Positions 50,309 to 61,025 of a DNA stretch of 64,000 nt are shown here, piece by piece. The position numbers and the translations under genes are program-made. Source of the stretch: Piezodorus guildinii (lineage: Eukaryota > Arthropoda > Insecta > Hemiptera > Pentatomidae); NCBI GenBank assembly GCA_023052935.1, contig CM041294.1, positions 82,384,974 to 82,448,973 on the forward strand. Reading direction: 5' to 3'. Positions within the stretch are counted from its first letter, which is position 1; the number at the start of each line of letters is the position of its first letter. Below the pieces are notes generated by a model. That model did no database searches and was not told the DNA's origin. It was given only the letters and a program-made list of their open reading frames with translations.

Positions 50309-52945
50309 CTAGGGATGCGGTGAACCAGAAGGTGGAAGTTTTAACTGTTCCAGGTGCACGTTTCTACGCTTCCTAGGGTCTTTTAGACTCTCAATGGTCA
50401 CCACATTGTGTTCGCGAATAGCGACCACGCGGAACGGACCTTCGTACCGCTCTAACTCCTTTCCCCGGTTCGAACCCCTCCGACGGTACACAACCAGCCC
50501 GATTTTAATTGCCCCCGCAATATCCCTTACACCCAGGTTATGCTTAGCAACCCGTCGCCGTTTCTCGGCCGCGATCCTCTCTCTGACCTTGTCCCAACGC
50601 TTCACCAGCGACACGCGGTTAGCAACTGCCCGATCCAAAGGTTCCGCGCCCGCAACGGTCCCCGACCAGTCCCTCTGGCGATCCCGCAACCCGAACAGAA
50701 TTTCAAACGGCGTGAAGCCCGTAACCGTATGCACGGAGTGATTGTACGCCGCGACCGACTTCGCCATCGCTACATCTGGGTCTAATCCGTTGGCCACCTG
50801 ATACACCCGCAAGTGGTCACTCAATGTACTGTGCAGCCGTTCAATCTCTCCCCTGCTCTTCGGGTGCCCCGGTGTATTGAGGTGCCACGTAAAATCCAAG
50901 GCCTTAGCTTCCGCCCGCACACGCGCGTTGTCAAACTCCATGCCACTGTCAGACGCTATCCGTTCGGGGACTCCGTAGAATTGGAACCACGTCCGCAAGG
51001 CTTCCAACACTGCTTCCGCCGACCGTTGCTGGACCAAGAACGCCATCGCAACTTTACTAAAGGTATCCAGAACCGTCACCCACTTGTACCCCCGCCAGGT
51101 AAACGTGTCGATCTGTAGATCCCGCAAAGGGGCCTCCGCGGTAAGTGTCTCCTCTTGTAAGGCCTGGGGGGGATGACGATCATACTTCGTAGCTAGGCAG
51201 ACGTCGCAGTTCTCGATGACCTCGTGAATCGTCTTCCGCATGCCCCACCAGAAATACCTCCGCTTCAGAGCTTGTAGGGTCTCGGTGACTCCGCGATGAT
51301 TCGTCTTACCCTGGTGGTATGCCAACGTCACTTCCCGTTGACGCTCCGCGTCTCTGATTGATTCCACCATCAGCGTGCACCGAACGAATGACCTATCCAC
51401 CCCAATTTTCTCGTCACGCCAGAGACGCTTGATCTTGTCCCACACGGTATTATTCCCGACGTACAGATAATGCGTTCGTCCCGGCTTAGAGGCGTCCTTA
51501 AGCGCACGGCAGATCCCCTCCTCGCTAATACCCGGTTGCGACCAAATGGTTGTAATTTTGGTTTTACCGAACTGGCTATAGTCCAGCTTGAGCAACCCCA
51601 CCGTCCTCGTCTTCCAAATGATCTGCCTGGACTTATCGTTGATAATTTCTTCCAGCTCTTCCATATGCGCGACTCGCTCGTCCGCCGAACTCTCGATTTC
51701 GGTATCCTCTGCCTCTGCAGGGGCTCGCTCGCCTTCCCCGTCCGGCGTCCAATCCCTGATAAAACGCTGGAGTTCCCCAGACGGTTCGCCCACTTCCTGT
51801 TCTACCGCGTTAACTACAAGGGCCCGGGACAACCAGTCCGCTACCACGTTCTCTTTACCCGGCTTATACACAATGTCAAAATTGTATTGGCTAAGAAATT
51901 CTTTCCACCGGGTGACCCGCGCCGAAGATTCTTTCAGAGTGCCCACCCATTGTAAGGGACGATGGTCCGTGTGAACCTTGAACTTCCTTCCGAAAATGTA
52001 AGGCCGAAAGTGTTCGATGGCCCAGACGATTCCCAACAATTCGCGTTCCAGGGCGCTGTACCGCGTTTCCGCATCCGTGAGGCGCCGGCTAGCGTACGCG
52101 ATAGGGCGGTCCCCCTCGACCTGCTCCTGAGATAGTACGGCACCCAACGCATATTCGCTGGCATCGGTCGTGATGTTAAAGCATTGCGAGAAGTCAGGGA
52201 ACGCCAGCACGGGCTCTTCCTGCAGCCTTGCCATACAACGTCTGATGTTGTCTTCCATCTCGGGCGTCACCACCACCTTTTTCCCCTTTTTTAGCAGGTT
52301 ATTAAGGGGTACCAAGTGCGCGGCCATTTCTGGAATGAACCGCCGATAATAGTTCAAAGTCCCCAGCAACCGCCGTATGCCTTTGACATCACGCGGCACC
52401 GCCATCCGTTGAATTGCCACAACCTTCGTCTTATCGGGGCTCACCCCTTGCCTGGAAATTGTGTGGCCTAAAAAATTAATTTGCTCCTGGCCCAACAAAG
52501 ACTTGTCCGGGGACAGCTTGAGACCAAACTGCTTCACCCTATCAAATAAACTCCGCAGGTGGACGATATGCTGGTCTTCTGTTTTACTAAAAACGACTAA
52601 ATCGTCCATGTATACTTGACAGACCGATTCGTCTATCCCCCTCAAAAACTCGTCCATTAATCTTTGGAACGTGATCGGCGCGTTTTTCAAGCCAAACGGC
52701 ATCCTCCGGAATTCATAATGTCCGCGTTCGAACGTAAAAGCCGTCTTGTGGCAATCCTTGGGGTGCATCTTGATATGGTGGTAACCCGCCTTAAGGTCGA
52801 GCGTACTAAATATAGTAGCTCCACTTAGCCTGTCGAGGATGTCATCAAATCTGGGAATGGGATACTTTTCATCCACCGTATTTTCATTTAATTTTCTAAA
52901 ATCGACCACCAATCGATATATTCTCCTTATTCTCTCCCGGTGCAC
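50309..52945 (-). CDS. pol: pol, part 2: reverse transcriptase, RNase H, integrase
   Basis: 878 codons from the first ATG of this frame; the real coding frame enters from upstream, where RT is broken by a one-base shift near 52915-52945. RT: FSTLDLKAGYH (D50), FGLKNAP, catalytic YMDD (112-115), FLGH. RNase H: TTDAS (D261), YSALERELL, HTDH (D327), VADWLSR (D370). Integrase: zinc H543, H550, C580, C583; catalytic D613 (QIDTF), D666 (SDSG), E700 (GEIERLH). C-terminal YEGPFRV module near 834. Copies the RNA genome and inserts the cDNA. All catalytic residues are present. Confidence 0.95.
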   Translation of the reverse strand: MHRERIRRIYRLVVDFRKLNENTVDEKYPIPRFDDILDRLSGATIFSTLDLKAGYHHIKMHPKDCHKTAFTFERGHYEFRRMPFGLKNAPITFQRLMDEFLRGIDESVCQVYMDDLVVFSKTEDQHIVHLRSLFDRVKQFGLKLSPDKSLLGQEQINFLGHTISRQGVSPDKTKVVAIQRMAVPRDVKGIRRLLGTLNYYRRFIPEMAAHLVPLNNLLKKGKKVVVTPEMEDNIRRCMARLQEEPVLAFPDFSQCFNITTDASEYALGAVLSQEQVEGDRPIAYASRRLTDAETRYSALERELLGIVWAIEHFRPYIFGRKFKVHTDHRPLQWVGTLKESSARVTRWKEFLSQYNFDIVYKPGKENVVADWLSRALVVNAVEQEVGEPSGELQRFIRDWTPDGEGERAPAEAEDTEIESSADERVAHMEELEEIINDKSRQIIWKTRTVGLLKLDYSQFGKTKITTIWSQPGISEEGICRALKDASKPGRTHYLYVGNNTVWDKIKRLWRDEKIGVDRSFVRCTLMVESIRDAERQREVTLAYHQGKTNHRGVTETLQALKRRYFWWGMRKTIHEVIENCDVCLATKYDRHPPQALQEETLTAEAPLRDLQIDTFTWRGYKWVTVLDTFSKVAMAFLVQQRSAEAVLEALRTWFQFYGVPERIASDSGMEFDNARVRAEAKALDFTWHLNTPGHPKSRGEIERLHSTLSDHLRVYQVANGLDPDVAMAKSVAAYNHSVHTVTGFTPFEILFGLRDRQRDWSGTVAGAEPLDRAVANRVSLVKRWDKVRERIAAEKRRRVAKHNLGVRDIAGAIKIGLVVYRRRGSNRGKELERYEGPFRVVAIREHNVVTIESLKDPRKRRNVHLEQLKLPPSGSPHP

Positions 52946-53669
52946 TCTTCTTTTTTACTATCCACAGGGGACTATTAAACGGGGACGTGCTATCTACAAT
53001 TATACCCTGATTCTTCAGATCCCGGATTTCTTCCCTGATGTGTTCCCGGAGTGCTTGAGGGTACCGCCTTTCCTTCACATAGGTTATCCTATCCTGTTTC
53101 AAGGGAATCTCGTGCACGGTTTTTCCGGTCGCTCCCAGGATTTCGTGTTCGTTGAAGAAGATGTCGCGATACTCCTCCCTCAATTCTGTCCTCCAGTCCC
53201 TTACTCTATTTACCGCTCCTATCCTCCCGTCTCTAACGAGATCCCTGCACCGGTAGGTTTTCTTTCCAATCTTTATACTCCAACGCCCCCCTTTACTCCT
53301 AATTCTGGCCCCTACCCTCCCTAACAAATCACATCCTATGATCCCTCCATATTCGCGGGGCATGCTTCCGACCGTATGAACTATAATGTCGCCTTCCCCC
53401 GTCGCCCACCGTTCTAAACCCAGACGTATTTCCCCCTCTACGTCGCACGGCCCACCCAGGGTGATCAATTTACATCTACATACCTGTGGCTGGATTGCCC
53501 CGCCGTCACGACACATCACCTCCGCTGCTCGCATACTCATGATGGTGCTGGAGCTCCCCGTATCCACCAGGCATCTCACACCTTTCTCGACTCTAATGAT
53601 AGGCAGACCGCCGCACTCGCTTCTGATGTGGTTTACTATCGTGCGGTCGCCCCTCCACCGACACGCTCC
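52896..53669 (-). CDS. pol: pol, part 1: protease and start of RT
   Basis: Open in the same frame as gag immediately after the TGA at 53672-53670. The aspartic protease active site CLVDTGSSS starts about 33 codons in, followed by a GCDLLGR flap/C-terminal motif. The RT N-terminus follows with GIIVDSTSPFNSPLWIVKKK. The frame then ends at 52896 because of the RT shift and the next segment continues in another frame. The ATG at 53579 is internal to the protease and is not a likely natural start; read-through of the TGA is. Confidence 0.85.
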   Translation of the reverse strand, partial: GACRWRGDRTIVNHIRSECGGLPIIRVEKGVRCLVDTGSSSTIMSMRAAEVMCRDGGAIQPQVCRCKLITLGGPCDVEGEIRLGLERWATGEGDIIVHTVGSMPREYGGIIGCDLLGRVGARIRSKGGRWSIKIGKKTYRCRDLVRDGRIGAVNRVRDWRTELREEYRDIFFNEHEILGATGKTVHEIPLKQDRITYVKERRYPQALREHIREEIRDLKNQGIIVDSTSPFNSPLWIVKKKSAPGENKENISIGGRF

Positions 53670-54893
53670 TCAGGCCTCTGCTTGTACTCTCCTCTCCGCT
53701 GCTGCCACCAGTCTTTCGCCACGCCGACCTCCGTTGCGTCTTTCTCTACTGCTGCATCCTGGTTCGTCGTCGTCCGTCCCGGATGTTCCAGTACTGTCCG
53801 TGGAATCTGTTGTCTCTCTGCTCCTCTTCCACATTCTTTGGGCGTTTACCTCCATTGGTTCTCCTCTGGGTGTATCCCGTTGGCGGAAGATGTACGGACA
53901 CTGCCTAGCGATGTGTCCTTCCGTACCACATTCAAAGCATTTTGTCCTCGGACATTGTGCCACTAAATGTCCCGTCTTCCCACATCCGTGGCACCGTCTT
54001 TCCTCACGCCTTCCAGTGGGTCTGGTCTTCCGCTGAGATTGCCTTCTGCCGTCATTAGGAACTCTCTCTCGTCTCTCATACTCAGGCTCCTTCCTCCTCC
54101 ATGGCCCAGGGTTGGGCCTGGCTCTCCTGTACGCTACACGGCTCCACCCGTTTTCTTCCGTTTCCATCCGTGTTTCCTCATCTCGTGCGCTAGCGTCCAT
54201 TAACTCTTGGGCGCACTCTACGAAGGAACGACCTTTAGGGAAGCCGTCCTTTCTTCCCGTTTCCCTGGCCAGCTGTTGGAATTGGTGACAGGAAGTCCAT
54301 TCTAGCTGTCACCTCTACTGCACTCATGATCTCCCGTAACTTCTCCGTTATTTTGTGGAACCGCACGAGCAACTCTCCTGCGTACTGTCCGCTGGACTGA
54401 CGGGGTGTTTCACCTCCCTGAACATCTGGAAGATGTCTTCCTCGGGACTCCATCTGCCGCCCCCGTAAGCTTTCTTGAGCCGTTCCTTCACTACAGCCCA
54501 TGGGGTCTCCTCGTCCGCTTGTATAAAGTTGAGGACGCTTCGCTTTACGCGGCACACCAGATCGGCTTTCAGCGACTCCGCATCTCCTTCTCCTAGTATC
54601 CCATCCGCTACTTTAATCTCGATGCGGGACATAATGCGGTCACAGTTTTTTAGGAAATGATTTAGTTCTCCCGTTTGCCCAGTAAATTTTTCTACATCTG
54701 AAATCGCCAACCTCAAGTCCTGTGCATTTGCAGCTTTCACTTTTAGCCAGGCTAAAGTGTTTGCGTGGGCCTCTGCTATAGTCTCCCATGGTAACGGAGG
54801 CATTTCCACTGGATGGACTGGGATCTCCACTGGCATCTCCACTGGTACTCCTGGTACTTGGAGGGTTGCTGGTCTTAAAACGTTTTCTGCCAT
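53670..54893 (-). pseudogene. gag: gag, frame-broken twice
   Basis: Starts MAENVLRPATLQVPG at 54893. Capsid-like helices follow (ANTLAWLKVKAANAQDLRLA; LNHFLKNCDRIMSRIE). Near 54397, in a run of four C on the minus strand, the frame shifts by one. A stretch ending AVEVTARM continues in the second frame to about 54300, then the original frame resumes and runs to the stop. Two nucleocapsid knuckles CHGCGKTGHLVAQC and CFECGTEGHIARQC lie near 54010-53935, then a Ser/Thr/acidic tail. The two shifts compensate, so only about 100 bp is out of frame. This looks like two small indels or consensus errors. Confidence 0.85.
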
Positions 54894-54973
54894 TTCAGTC
54901 GTTGACTCAAAAAAAAAAACGCACGTAAAAGAAGAAGCTTATAAAAAAAAACTTTAAGCACTACAAACTGAGT

Positions 54974-54991
54974 TCCCGGGTTTCGGCACCA
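54974..54991 (-). promoter_or_regulatory. Primer binding site, tRNA-Phe
   Basis: On minus TGGTGCCGAAACCCGGGA, an 18-nt perfect complement of the eukaryotic tRNA-Phe 3' end including CCA. Its first T is the last base of the 5' LTR. Confidence 0.9.
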
Positions 54992-55168
54992 GTTATGAAG
55001 ACTCGGATAATTTAAATTAAAAAAATATAAATAAATGAGAGAAAGGGATGCGTAAATAACTCACACGGCAACTGTGTTAAGACTGACTTTATTCTATATA
55101 AATCCTCTATTTATACATTGTCTCTTTGTTTACATGATAAGAGTTGGTATTAAGCTGATACCGACTCG
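54991..55168 (-). repeat. 5' LTR, lacking its outer 15 bp
   Basis: 178 bp identical to the 3' LTR except one base (T versus A near position 38). The outer CCTCGGTCCATAACT, including the terminal inverted repeat, is missing; the sequence runs directly into TAGTAATAAT(AT)n. TATA (55115-55108) and TCAGTC initiator (55086-55081) are retained, so transcription could still start. Confidence 0.9.
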
Positions 55169-55172
55169 TAGT

Positions 55173-55177
<5 letters not shown>

Positions 55178-55237
<60 letters not shown>
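55178..55237. repeat. (AT)n microsatellite
   Basis: Bounded on both sides by TAGTAATAAT. Confidence 0.95.
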
Positions 55238-55240
<3 letters not shown>

Positions 55241-55299
55241 ATAATAAGATCAAAAGGAGAAGGAGAAACAAGATTAGAGATAAAAGAATAATTATTTTT

Positions 55300-55369
55300 C
55301 CAACCCAGATTCGAACCCGGGAATTGGAAATCAGTAGTATAGTACCCTACCACCGAGCCACTCCCTTTT
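55300..55369 (-). tRNA. tRNA-like sequence, Gly(TCC)-like; probable SINE head or pseudogene
   Basis: Minus strand: A box TGGCTCGGTGG, TTTCCAA where an anticodon loop (TCC) would sit, B box GGTTCGAATCT. The T stem has one mismatch and the anticodon and acceptor stems do not pair well. It is therefore not a functional tRNA gene. It is unrelated to SINE-A and may head a second SINE family. Confidence 0.55.
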
Positions 55370-55379
55370 GAATGAACAA

Positions 55380-56280
55380 AGCCGCATTTCAAAATTGTTA
55401 GACTCATCTTCCTTTGAAATAAACCTCAAGATAATTTCACAATCCCCGATTGTTCACAACTTGCTAAGTCCCTTTTCATCCGCAGATCTTTACAAGGCGG
55501 TTTCCTTTGTAAATGCTAAAAGAGGCTCTGTTGATAAGGTTCTATCCTCCGTTGTTCTTAAATTGTACTCAGGGGAACTCAATATTGTTCTATAACTTAT
55601 TAAGCAACTCGTTTTATTCTTAAAGTGATAAATTTTAAACTTCGAAATCGGTACTAGGAAATAATATCTTAGATCCGATTTAAAGCTTGGAGTTGAGAAA
55701 TGATAAGGAAATATACAAGAACATACCAATTAAGTTATTATTACAAAAATAATTGTATTGAATAATCATTAGTTGTCTGTAATATAAAAAAATATTTATT
55801 AATTATTATTATTACGAAAAATAAAACTATTACTTCATATATAAGCAAAACCAAAATATAATAATATTCAGTAACGGAATAAATAAAAATTTAGCAATTA
55901 CTTCATACATGAACAAAAGAAAATATATCAAAACTCAGTTACTGAATGAAGAAAAATAAATCCAATCCAGTTTCTCGCTGACAGTATTTCCCGGGATTAT
56001 TCCTATTCCGCACTTTTAATACCCAAAGTCCATCCTACATTCTTGACCTACTCATCCCTTGTTCATCGGTACATTCGTTTAACACAAGAACCCAATCCAC
56101 TAACCTCTATTTTCCTTCCCATCGAACATCATCCTTTAAAAAATCCTTTAGTTTGCGTGCCACCTCACTTTGGAATTCCTTACCTACTTCTATATGCGAA
56201 GCATCTTTCCTAACCTCATTTAAAAACAAATTATTCCATCACCTCCTCAGTAATCAATCTTCCGAATAATTGTATACAAA
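55380..56280 (+). pseudogene. CR1-like LINE remnant in two blocks
   Basis: Block 1 (55380-55595) reads SPFSSADLYKAVSFVNAKRG then VLSSVVLKLYSGEL, like the pre-RT region that ends before palm motif 1. Block 2 (about 55985-56270) reads an RT C-terminus with FNTRTQSTNLYFP and ATSLWNSLPTS, closing with FKNKLFHHLL. The 390 bp between is AT-rich and non-coding. Dead, internally deleted copy. Confidence 0.65.
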
Positions 56281-56384
56281 ATTAAGAATATTAGTCATAT
56301 TCAAGTTAACAAAATCTTTTCTTTCTATGATAGGCTGGGTATGTCCCAGGAAGGTTTCCATACTCAAACTCGACGAAACAGAAG

Positions 56385-56480
56385 AGCAACTTTTTACCAT
56401 TCATTTGAAACTTCAAAAACTAATCTAACCATTTTCACTGAACTCACTCTGTCGATGTAAACATAAATGGGCTTATAAAT
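56385..56480 (+). repeat. MR1 repeat fragment
   Basis: CACTGAACTCACTCTGTCGATGTAAACATAAATGGGCTTATAAATCATGCAAGG. Confidence 0.55.
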
Positions 56481-56498
56481 CATGCAAGGTTTATATTG

Positions 56499-56785
56499 TT
56501 GTTTGTTTATTCATTTTTTCGTTTTATGCCGCTGTGTCAGATCGGACGATGCTACAGTGGAAGTCTTAATGTTTTTCCTTCCAGGTTTAATAGGGATAGG
56601 GATCTTTAACGAGTACCTGGCATCGTACAGAGGCTCGGGACCACCATTTTCGTTCCCTCCTAGTAACGGGATAACTAAGGATTTTTCACTCTCATTAAAA
56701 AATCCTAGAGCCACTTGTAGGTTTGAATTCGCGACTTTTGGAGTATAGAAAGCTGTTATGCTAACCACTACGCTACAGGGGACAA
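56499..56785 (-). mobile_element. SINE-A, near full length
   Basis: Antisense copy with GTTTGTTTATTCATT tail complement, all body blocks and a head ending GCTAACCACTACGCTACAGG (A box complement). Confidence 0.92.
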
Positions 56786-57535
56786 ATTAATTTCAAGAAG
56801 GACTTTATAATGTTAGTTTCGTTATAATTAATTTATTTTAAGTGTGGAACGATTGCATTGTGATATGTGATTGTTCCATTAAACCTTTTTTGGCTATGAT
56901 AAGAAATGTGATATTTTTTTTTCTCTATTTACATGATTCTGTTTAGTTCGGAATTGCTATCGATAAGTTATTCACCAGTGTTTGAGAGACTTAAGACTTT
57001 TTATAGCATTCTTTTGCTGATATCCTCTTAGTTCCCGTTCCATTATAGTATACCTATTTCAATTATTCTCTTCAATTATCAGTAATGAACTGGTTCCTTT
57101 AGCATTCCTGTTTTGCTGTGACGAATAAGAGACCTTGCTGGAGGAGAAAGTGGTTACTATCACATTGCAAGGCTCATCAGTAGTCCTGCCGCGGACTCGG
57201 AGAATCGCCTATAATAGCAAGTCCCATTTCCAGGCTTTGTTCTTTTCAGTTTCCTAAAAAGATAACAATTAACGTTCTTTTACTTTTTTTTTTTTTTTTT
57301 TTTTTAGTTCCTTTTACATCTAAGTAAAGATATAAACTGCACCACCGATGACGTTTTACGTGGCATGCCCGGAAAAGAAGATTTGGAGGACTTCTGAACT
57401 AAGCGTAGGTTCAACTAAAAATATCTGAGGTGACATTCATTGTTTTCAGTATCGCTAGTCTACTTCGGCCATACTCCTTTTAAGAAAATAATTTAGCTAT
57501 TTTCTCAAATTTACAAAATTATAGTCACTTTATAG
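56786..57535. other. Unassigned; GC-richer patch at 57120-57240
   Basis: No domain or repeat recognised. Poly(T) at about 57284-57305. Confidence 0.4.
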
Positions 57536-58010
57536 GAAATACGAATATTTTAATCAGGATGAAACCTAAATAATATTAAAGCCCATTAAAGTTTTCATCG
57601 TTATAGCGAGTATAATCAAATATCAGCTAACAAATAGCTAGGAAAGGTAGAAAATAGTGAAAGAGTGGGAGTGACAGTCTGACTTTTAGGACAAAATAGT
57701 CCCTGTTTTGTGAGAAAATTGTGAAAGTGTGAAAAAATCATGTTATAAAGTGACTCTTCTGGTTCGCCGATTTTTCAAAAAAATTGCTGTTATATTTCAC
57801 GCATTAAGGCTTCTGAAATATAAAATTTCAGTTTTATATCAATTATCGTTTTTGAGCTAGACTTACCACATACACAGCTACAAACAAATACAGATCTTTT
57901 TGCGTGACTTGATAATTTGAAGTCAGGAGACAATAAAATTTTTATTATCAATGAAAACTCGAACACAAAAGTTTTCACGATCACCATACTATATCTGAAT
58001 ATATATACTG
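57536..58010 (-). repeat. MR1 repeat copy
   Basis: ATTTTAATCAGGATGAAACCTAAATAATATTAAAGCCCATT, TGTTATAAAGTGACTCTTCTGGTTCGCCGATTTTT, GCGTGACTTGATAATTTGAAGTC, AAAAGTTTTCACGATC, with a short unrelated insert. Confidence 0.75.
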
Positions 58011-58440
58011 CGATTCTTGATTTCTGCGAACTCATTCTAAACCACAAGATGGATTTTGATATAGTTTTGGATGTCATTTAGGGCATTCTTTCCTGAAGGT
58101 TTATAAGTAAAATACTTAGTAATTTAGCTTTTATTTGAACGGAAAAAATAAATTTTTTGTAACCAAGTCATCAAAAAATTATTCTTGAAAGATAAGTACT
58201 AATACAGACGTATATTATACCGTTGGAAAGCGCAAGATTTTAGAAAAAGTAATATGCAATGAGAGAAATTGTACAAGGTTATATACAGTTTTTGTAAACC
58301 CATAAAGTTATGAACATAGTTAAATGTTGCAACAGTCGTGTGGGATCGTGCAAATATTTTTCGATGTAGTACGCAAGATTTTAGAAACAATATTACGTGC
58401 CGAATCGTAACTAACTAGTTAACATAAATGGTAAGTTGTC
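58011..58440. repeat. MR3 interspersed repeat
   Basis: Second copy of the 17030-17360 family. Confidence 0.7.
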
Positions 58441-60384
58441 GTAAATCTATAAACTAACATTGTTATTAATTGTTTCAAATTTAATACTATTTAATGAAAA
58501 CGGCTATTACACTGTAAACTAAACGGGATTCCTGTGGAAACTTAATTCAACTTTTAAAATGTAACTTAAATAGCTCATTTTAAATATAAAATAGTAATAA
58601 ATCGAATAAAATAGGAAACGTTGTTATTTCTTTAGTTTTTGAATACACACATAGCAATTATATGGGAAAACTAAATTTTCCGTTACCTGTGCTCCATTTT
58701 AAAATAACAAACAAATAAACTTTAATATTTTCGATTTATGTTTTTCATGTTTGCCGATGATTAAATATAATAATGAACAAAAGTTATAAAATGAACATTT
58801 TTTTTTTTTCTAATCGCAGTTTTAGTTACGATAAACTAAATCATCCAAAGCGATAAACTCTAAATCGGTCAGACAGAGATCTTATAAACATTAAAGACCC
58901 CTCATTCAAATAGCATCTGTGGTAAGCAGGGGCGGGTCCTGTAGTATTTTATATGTAGTTAAGTGAAAGTAATAATAGTTTATTCAATCAATATCATAGA
59001 CCAATGTCATTGTTTAAAAAATTAATTATTACAACAACGTTTATTTTATTTTTTATTTTATAGTTTGTATTTAGGAGCGGAAAACTAAATTGTGTATTAT
59101 TTTTTTAATACTTTTTCAAACTGTTTATTGATCAACTTCGGTTGCAGAGAAAAATTCCCTTTAGATTTAAATATATTAAATTATTAAAAATTAAACTTGT
59201 ACCATACTTTAAGCTTTCTTCGAACTTTTTAAGGCTTATGAACGATTTTCAGCAGATTTAGCAAAACAAATATTATTTCCTGTTGAAAGCTATAAGAGCT
59301 TTATGGACCAGTTGAATCCCAACACTCTTCCACAAAGCTGTTACATACGAGCGAATCGCGATTAATCGGCTTAAAGGTGAAATCCCACCTATAATTCCTC
59401 AAAAATATAAAGGGCCAAATATTTCTTTTTTTATGATAGCCTTATTGATTGACTTACTTGCTTCTGGGTTGTGATGTAGCCGTACTAAATTTTGAAATTT
59501 TTTGAGTCGCGTTTGGATGGTTTCGATGGAGATGTCTGATTTACAATACATACTCTTCTTTTACAGATCATTTACTTTTAAGCGAAATTCGCATAATGGT
59601 TTAATTAAGAACTAGAAGAAAAAGGTCGTGGTAACTTTCTGAAAAATGTTTGGTATGTTTAGCTAATTGCGTATAATTACTCAGACAAATTTAAAAAAAA
59701 GTAAAAAAATAGCATGGTACTTACATCTCATAAGTTTAATGTAGGACAGAGTAATGCATAAAATTAAAATAAATTTTACTGATTACAATTACGTGACTAG
59801 ACATTTATGATAAATGCGAATTTTCCTGATGTTGGGAAATGATAACAAAGTCATTCATATTGAAGATGTAATTCAATTAAAATAGTAAATAACTTCTTAT
59901 TTTATTAATTTCCCTCTCCCACATCATTTTTACAACATAGATATACTTACATATAAGTGAGAATTATAATGCCTTGACTCGCTCGAAGGTATCACAAAGT
60001 CGAAAATAATATATAAAAAGCGCGCTTTTTTCTTACACAAAATTGTATTAGTTTTATTATCATGAGTGTTTCATACCTTCTTAATATAGCTACGTTTCTA
60101 TACCATACAATTTTAATAGTTTTTATGGTTTTAGCCAAAAAACAAAAGCGGAAAAATTCTAATAATACATAATATAATTAAATCAAGACATCCGGAATAG
60201 TTATTGCCATAAAAATTGTTACCATTGTCATAAAAATTCACTAATTGGACAAGCTATTATGTGACTTTCGCTTGAACGCTGACGATTTATGTATATTCTT
60301 TCGGTTCAATTTTTTTGTAGGAATTACTGAAATAAATAGCATACACTCTATTGAAATCAATATGAAGAAAGTAGTGATTTAATT
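58441..60384. other. Unassigned AT-rich sequence
   Basis: Nearly 2 kb with no ORF, SINE or LINE signal that I can support. Confidence 0.45.
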
Positions 60385-60830
60385 CGGCCGATTAAAAGTG
60401 ATTTTGTTCAAAACTCAGTTAGTTTTTGAAGAAATAGAGAAAATGTATTAGTGTGTTTAACCAAAATACCGTTATTAATAATATAAAAAAAGAAAGAAAA
60501 AATTAAAATTTTACACATAAATACATCCCTTAATTGTTTTTTGAATATGCAGAAAACTATGTATAGAGTTTTAAAATAAGTAAAGATAAAGCAATAAAAA
60601 AATTAAATCTTGGCTAGCGCTTGTGATTTCGTTATTTTCGAAGAGATAGAAAAAATTATTGTTTGTTTTTGTTTTTTTTTAACCAAATCATTATTAGAAA
60701 AAAATAAAAGAAAATATTTAAATTTTACCATAAATATGCCAATAAAAATAAAATTATTTTTGGAGATAGAGAAAAATATGTATAGAGTTTTAGAATCACA
60801 AATGCACGATAAAAAAATATAAAATAATAA
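60385..60830. repeat. MR2 repeat, tandem-like units
   Basis: Units of about 150 bp containing TTTTGAAGA.ATAGA.AAAAT, GTATAGAGTTTTA, TTAACCAAA and AAATTTTACC.ATAAATA repeat two to three times. Confidence 0.6.
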
Positions 60831-61025
60831 TTATAACTTGATATTTACATTCCTACGATAAAATTGGTTTTGAACTAACAGATAAATAACATTTTGAAAT
60901 TACAGCAGTGATATTCCATTTTAATTTGTATTATTTATTGTTTTTCATACTAGTTAATTGCCTTTAAAAAGCTATATTAACAGTTATACCCTTATATAGT
61001 TATTTGAAAATAATAAACCATTGTG

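Larger units (their letters stand above)
49609..55168 (-). mobile_element. Young Ty3/Gypsy LTR retrotransposon, no env
   Basis: The minus-strand order is 5' LTR, tRNA-Phe primer site, gag with two CCHC knuckles, protease, RT, RNase H, integrase, a 3' non-coding region with 72-bp repeats, a polypurine tract and the 3' LTR. The two LTRs differ at one base over 178 shared positions, so insertion is recent. Domain order PR-RT-RH-IN with a GPY/F-type module (YEGPFRV) defines Ty3/Gypsy (Metaviridae); no chromodomain and no envelope frame. Two breaks in gag, one in-frame stop between gag and pol and one break in RT make this copy defective as read, unless some are sequencing errors. Confidence 0.95.

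Noticed and set aside
50394..51974. Several plus-strand frames of 80-160 codons opposite Gypsy pol
   Set aside because: Antisense shadows in GC-richer coding DNA; no independent motifs.
53386..54203. Plus-strand frames opposite gag and protease
   Set aside because: Antisense shadows of the zinc-knuckle and protease frames.
55300..55369. Functional tRNA-Gly gene
   Set aside because: Anticodon and acceptor stems do not pair properly despite good A and B boxes.
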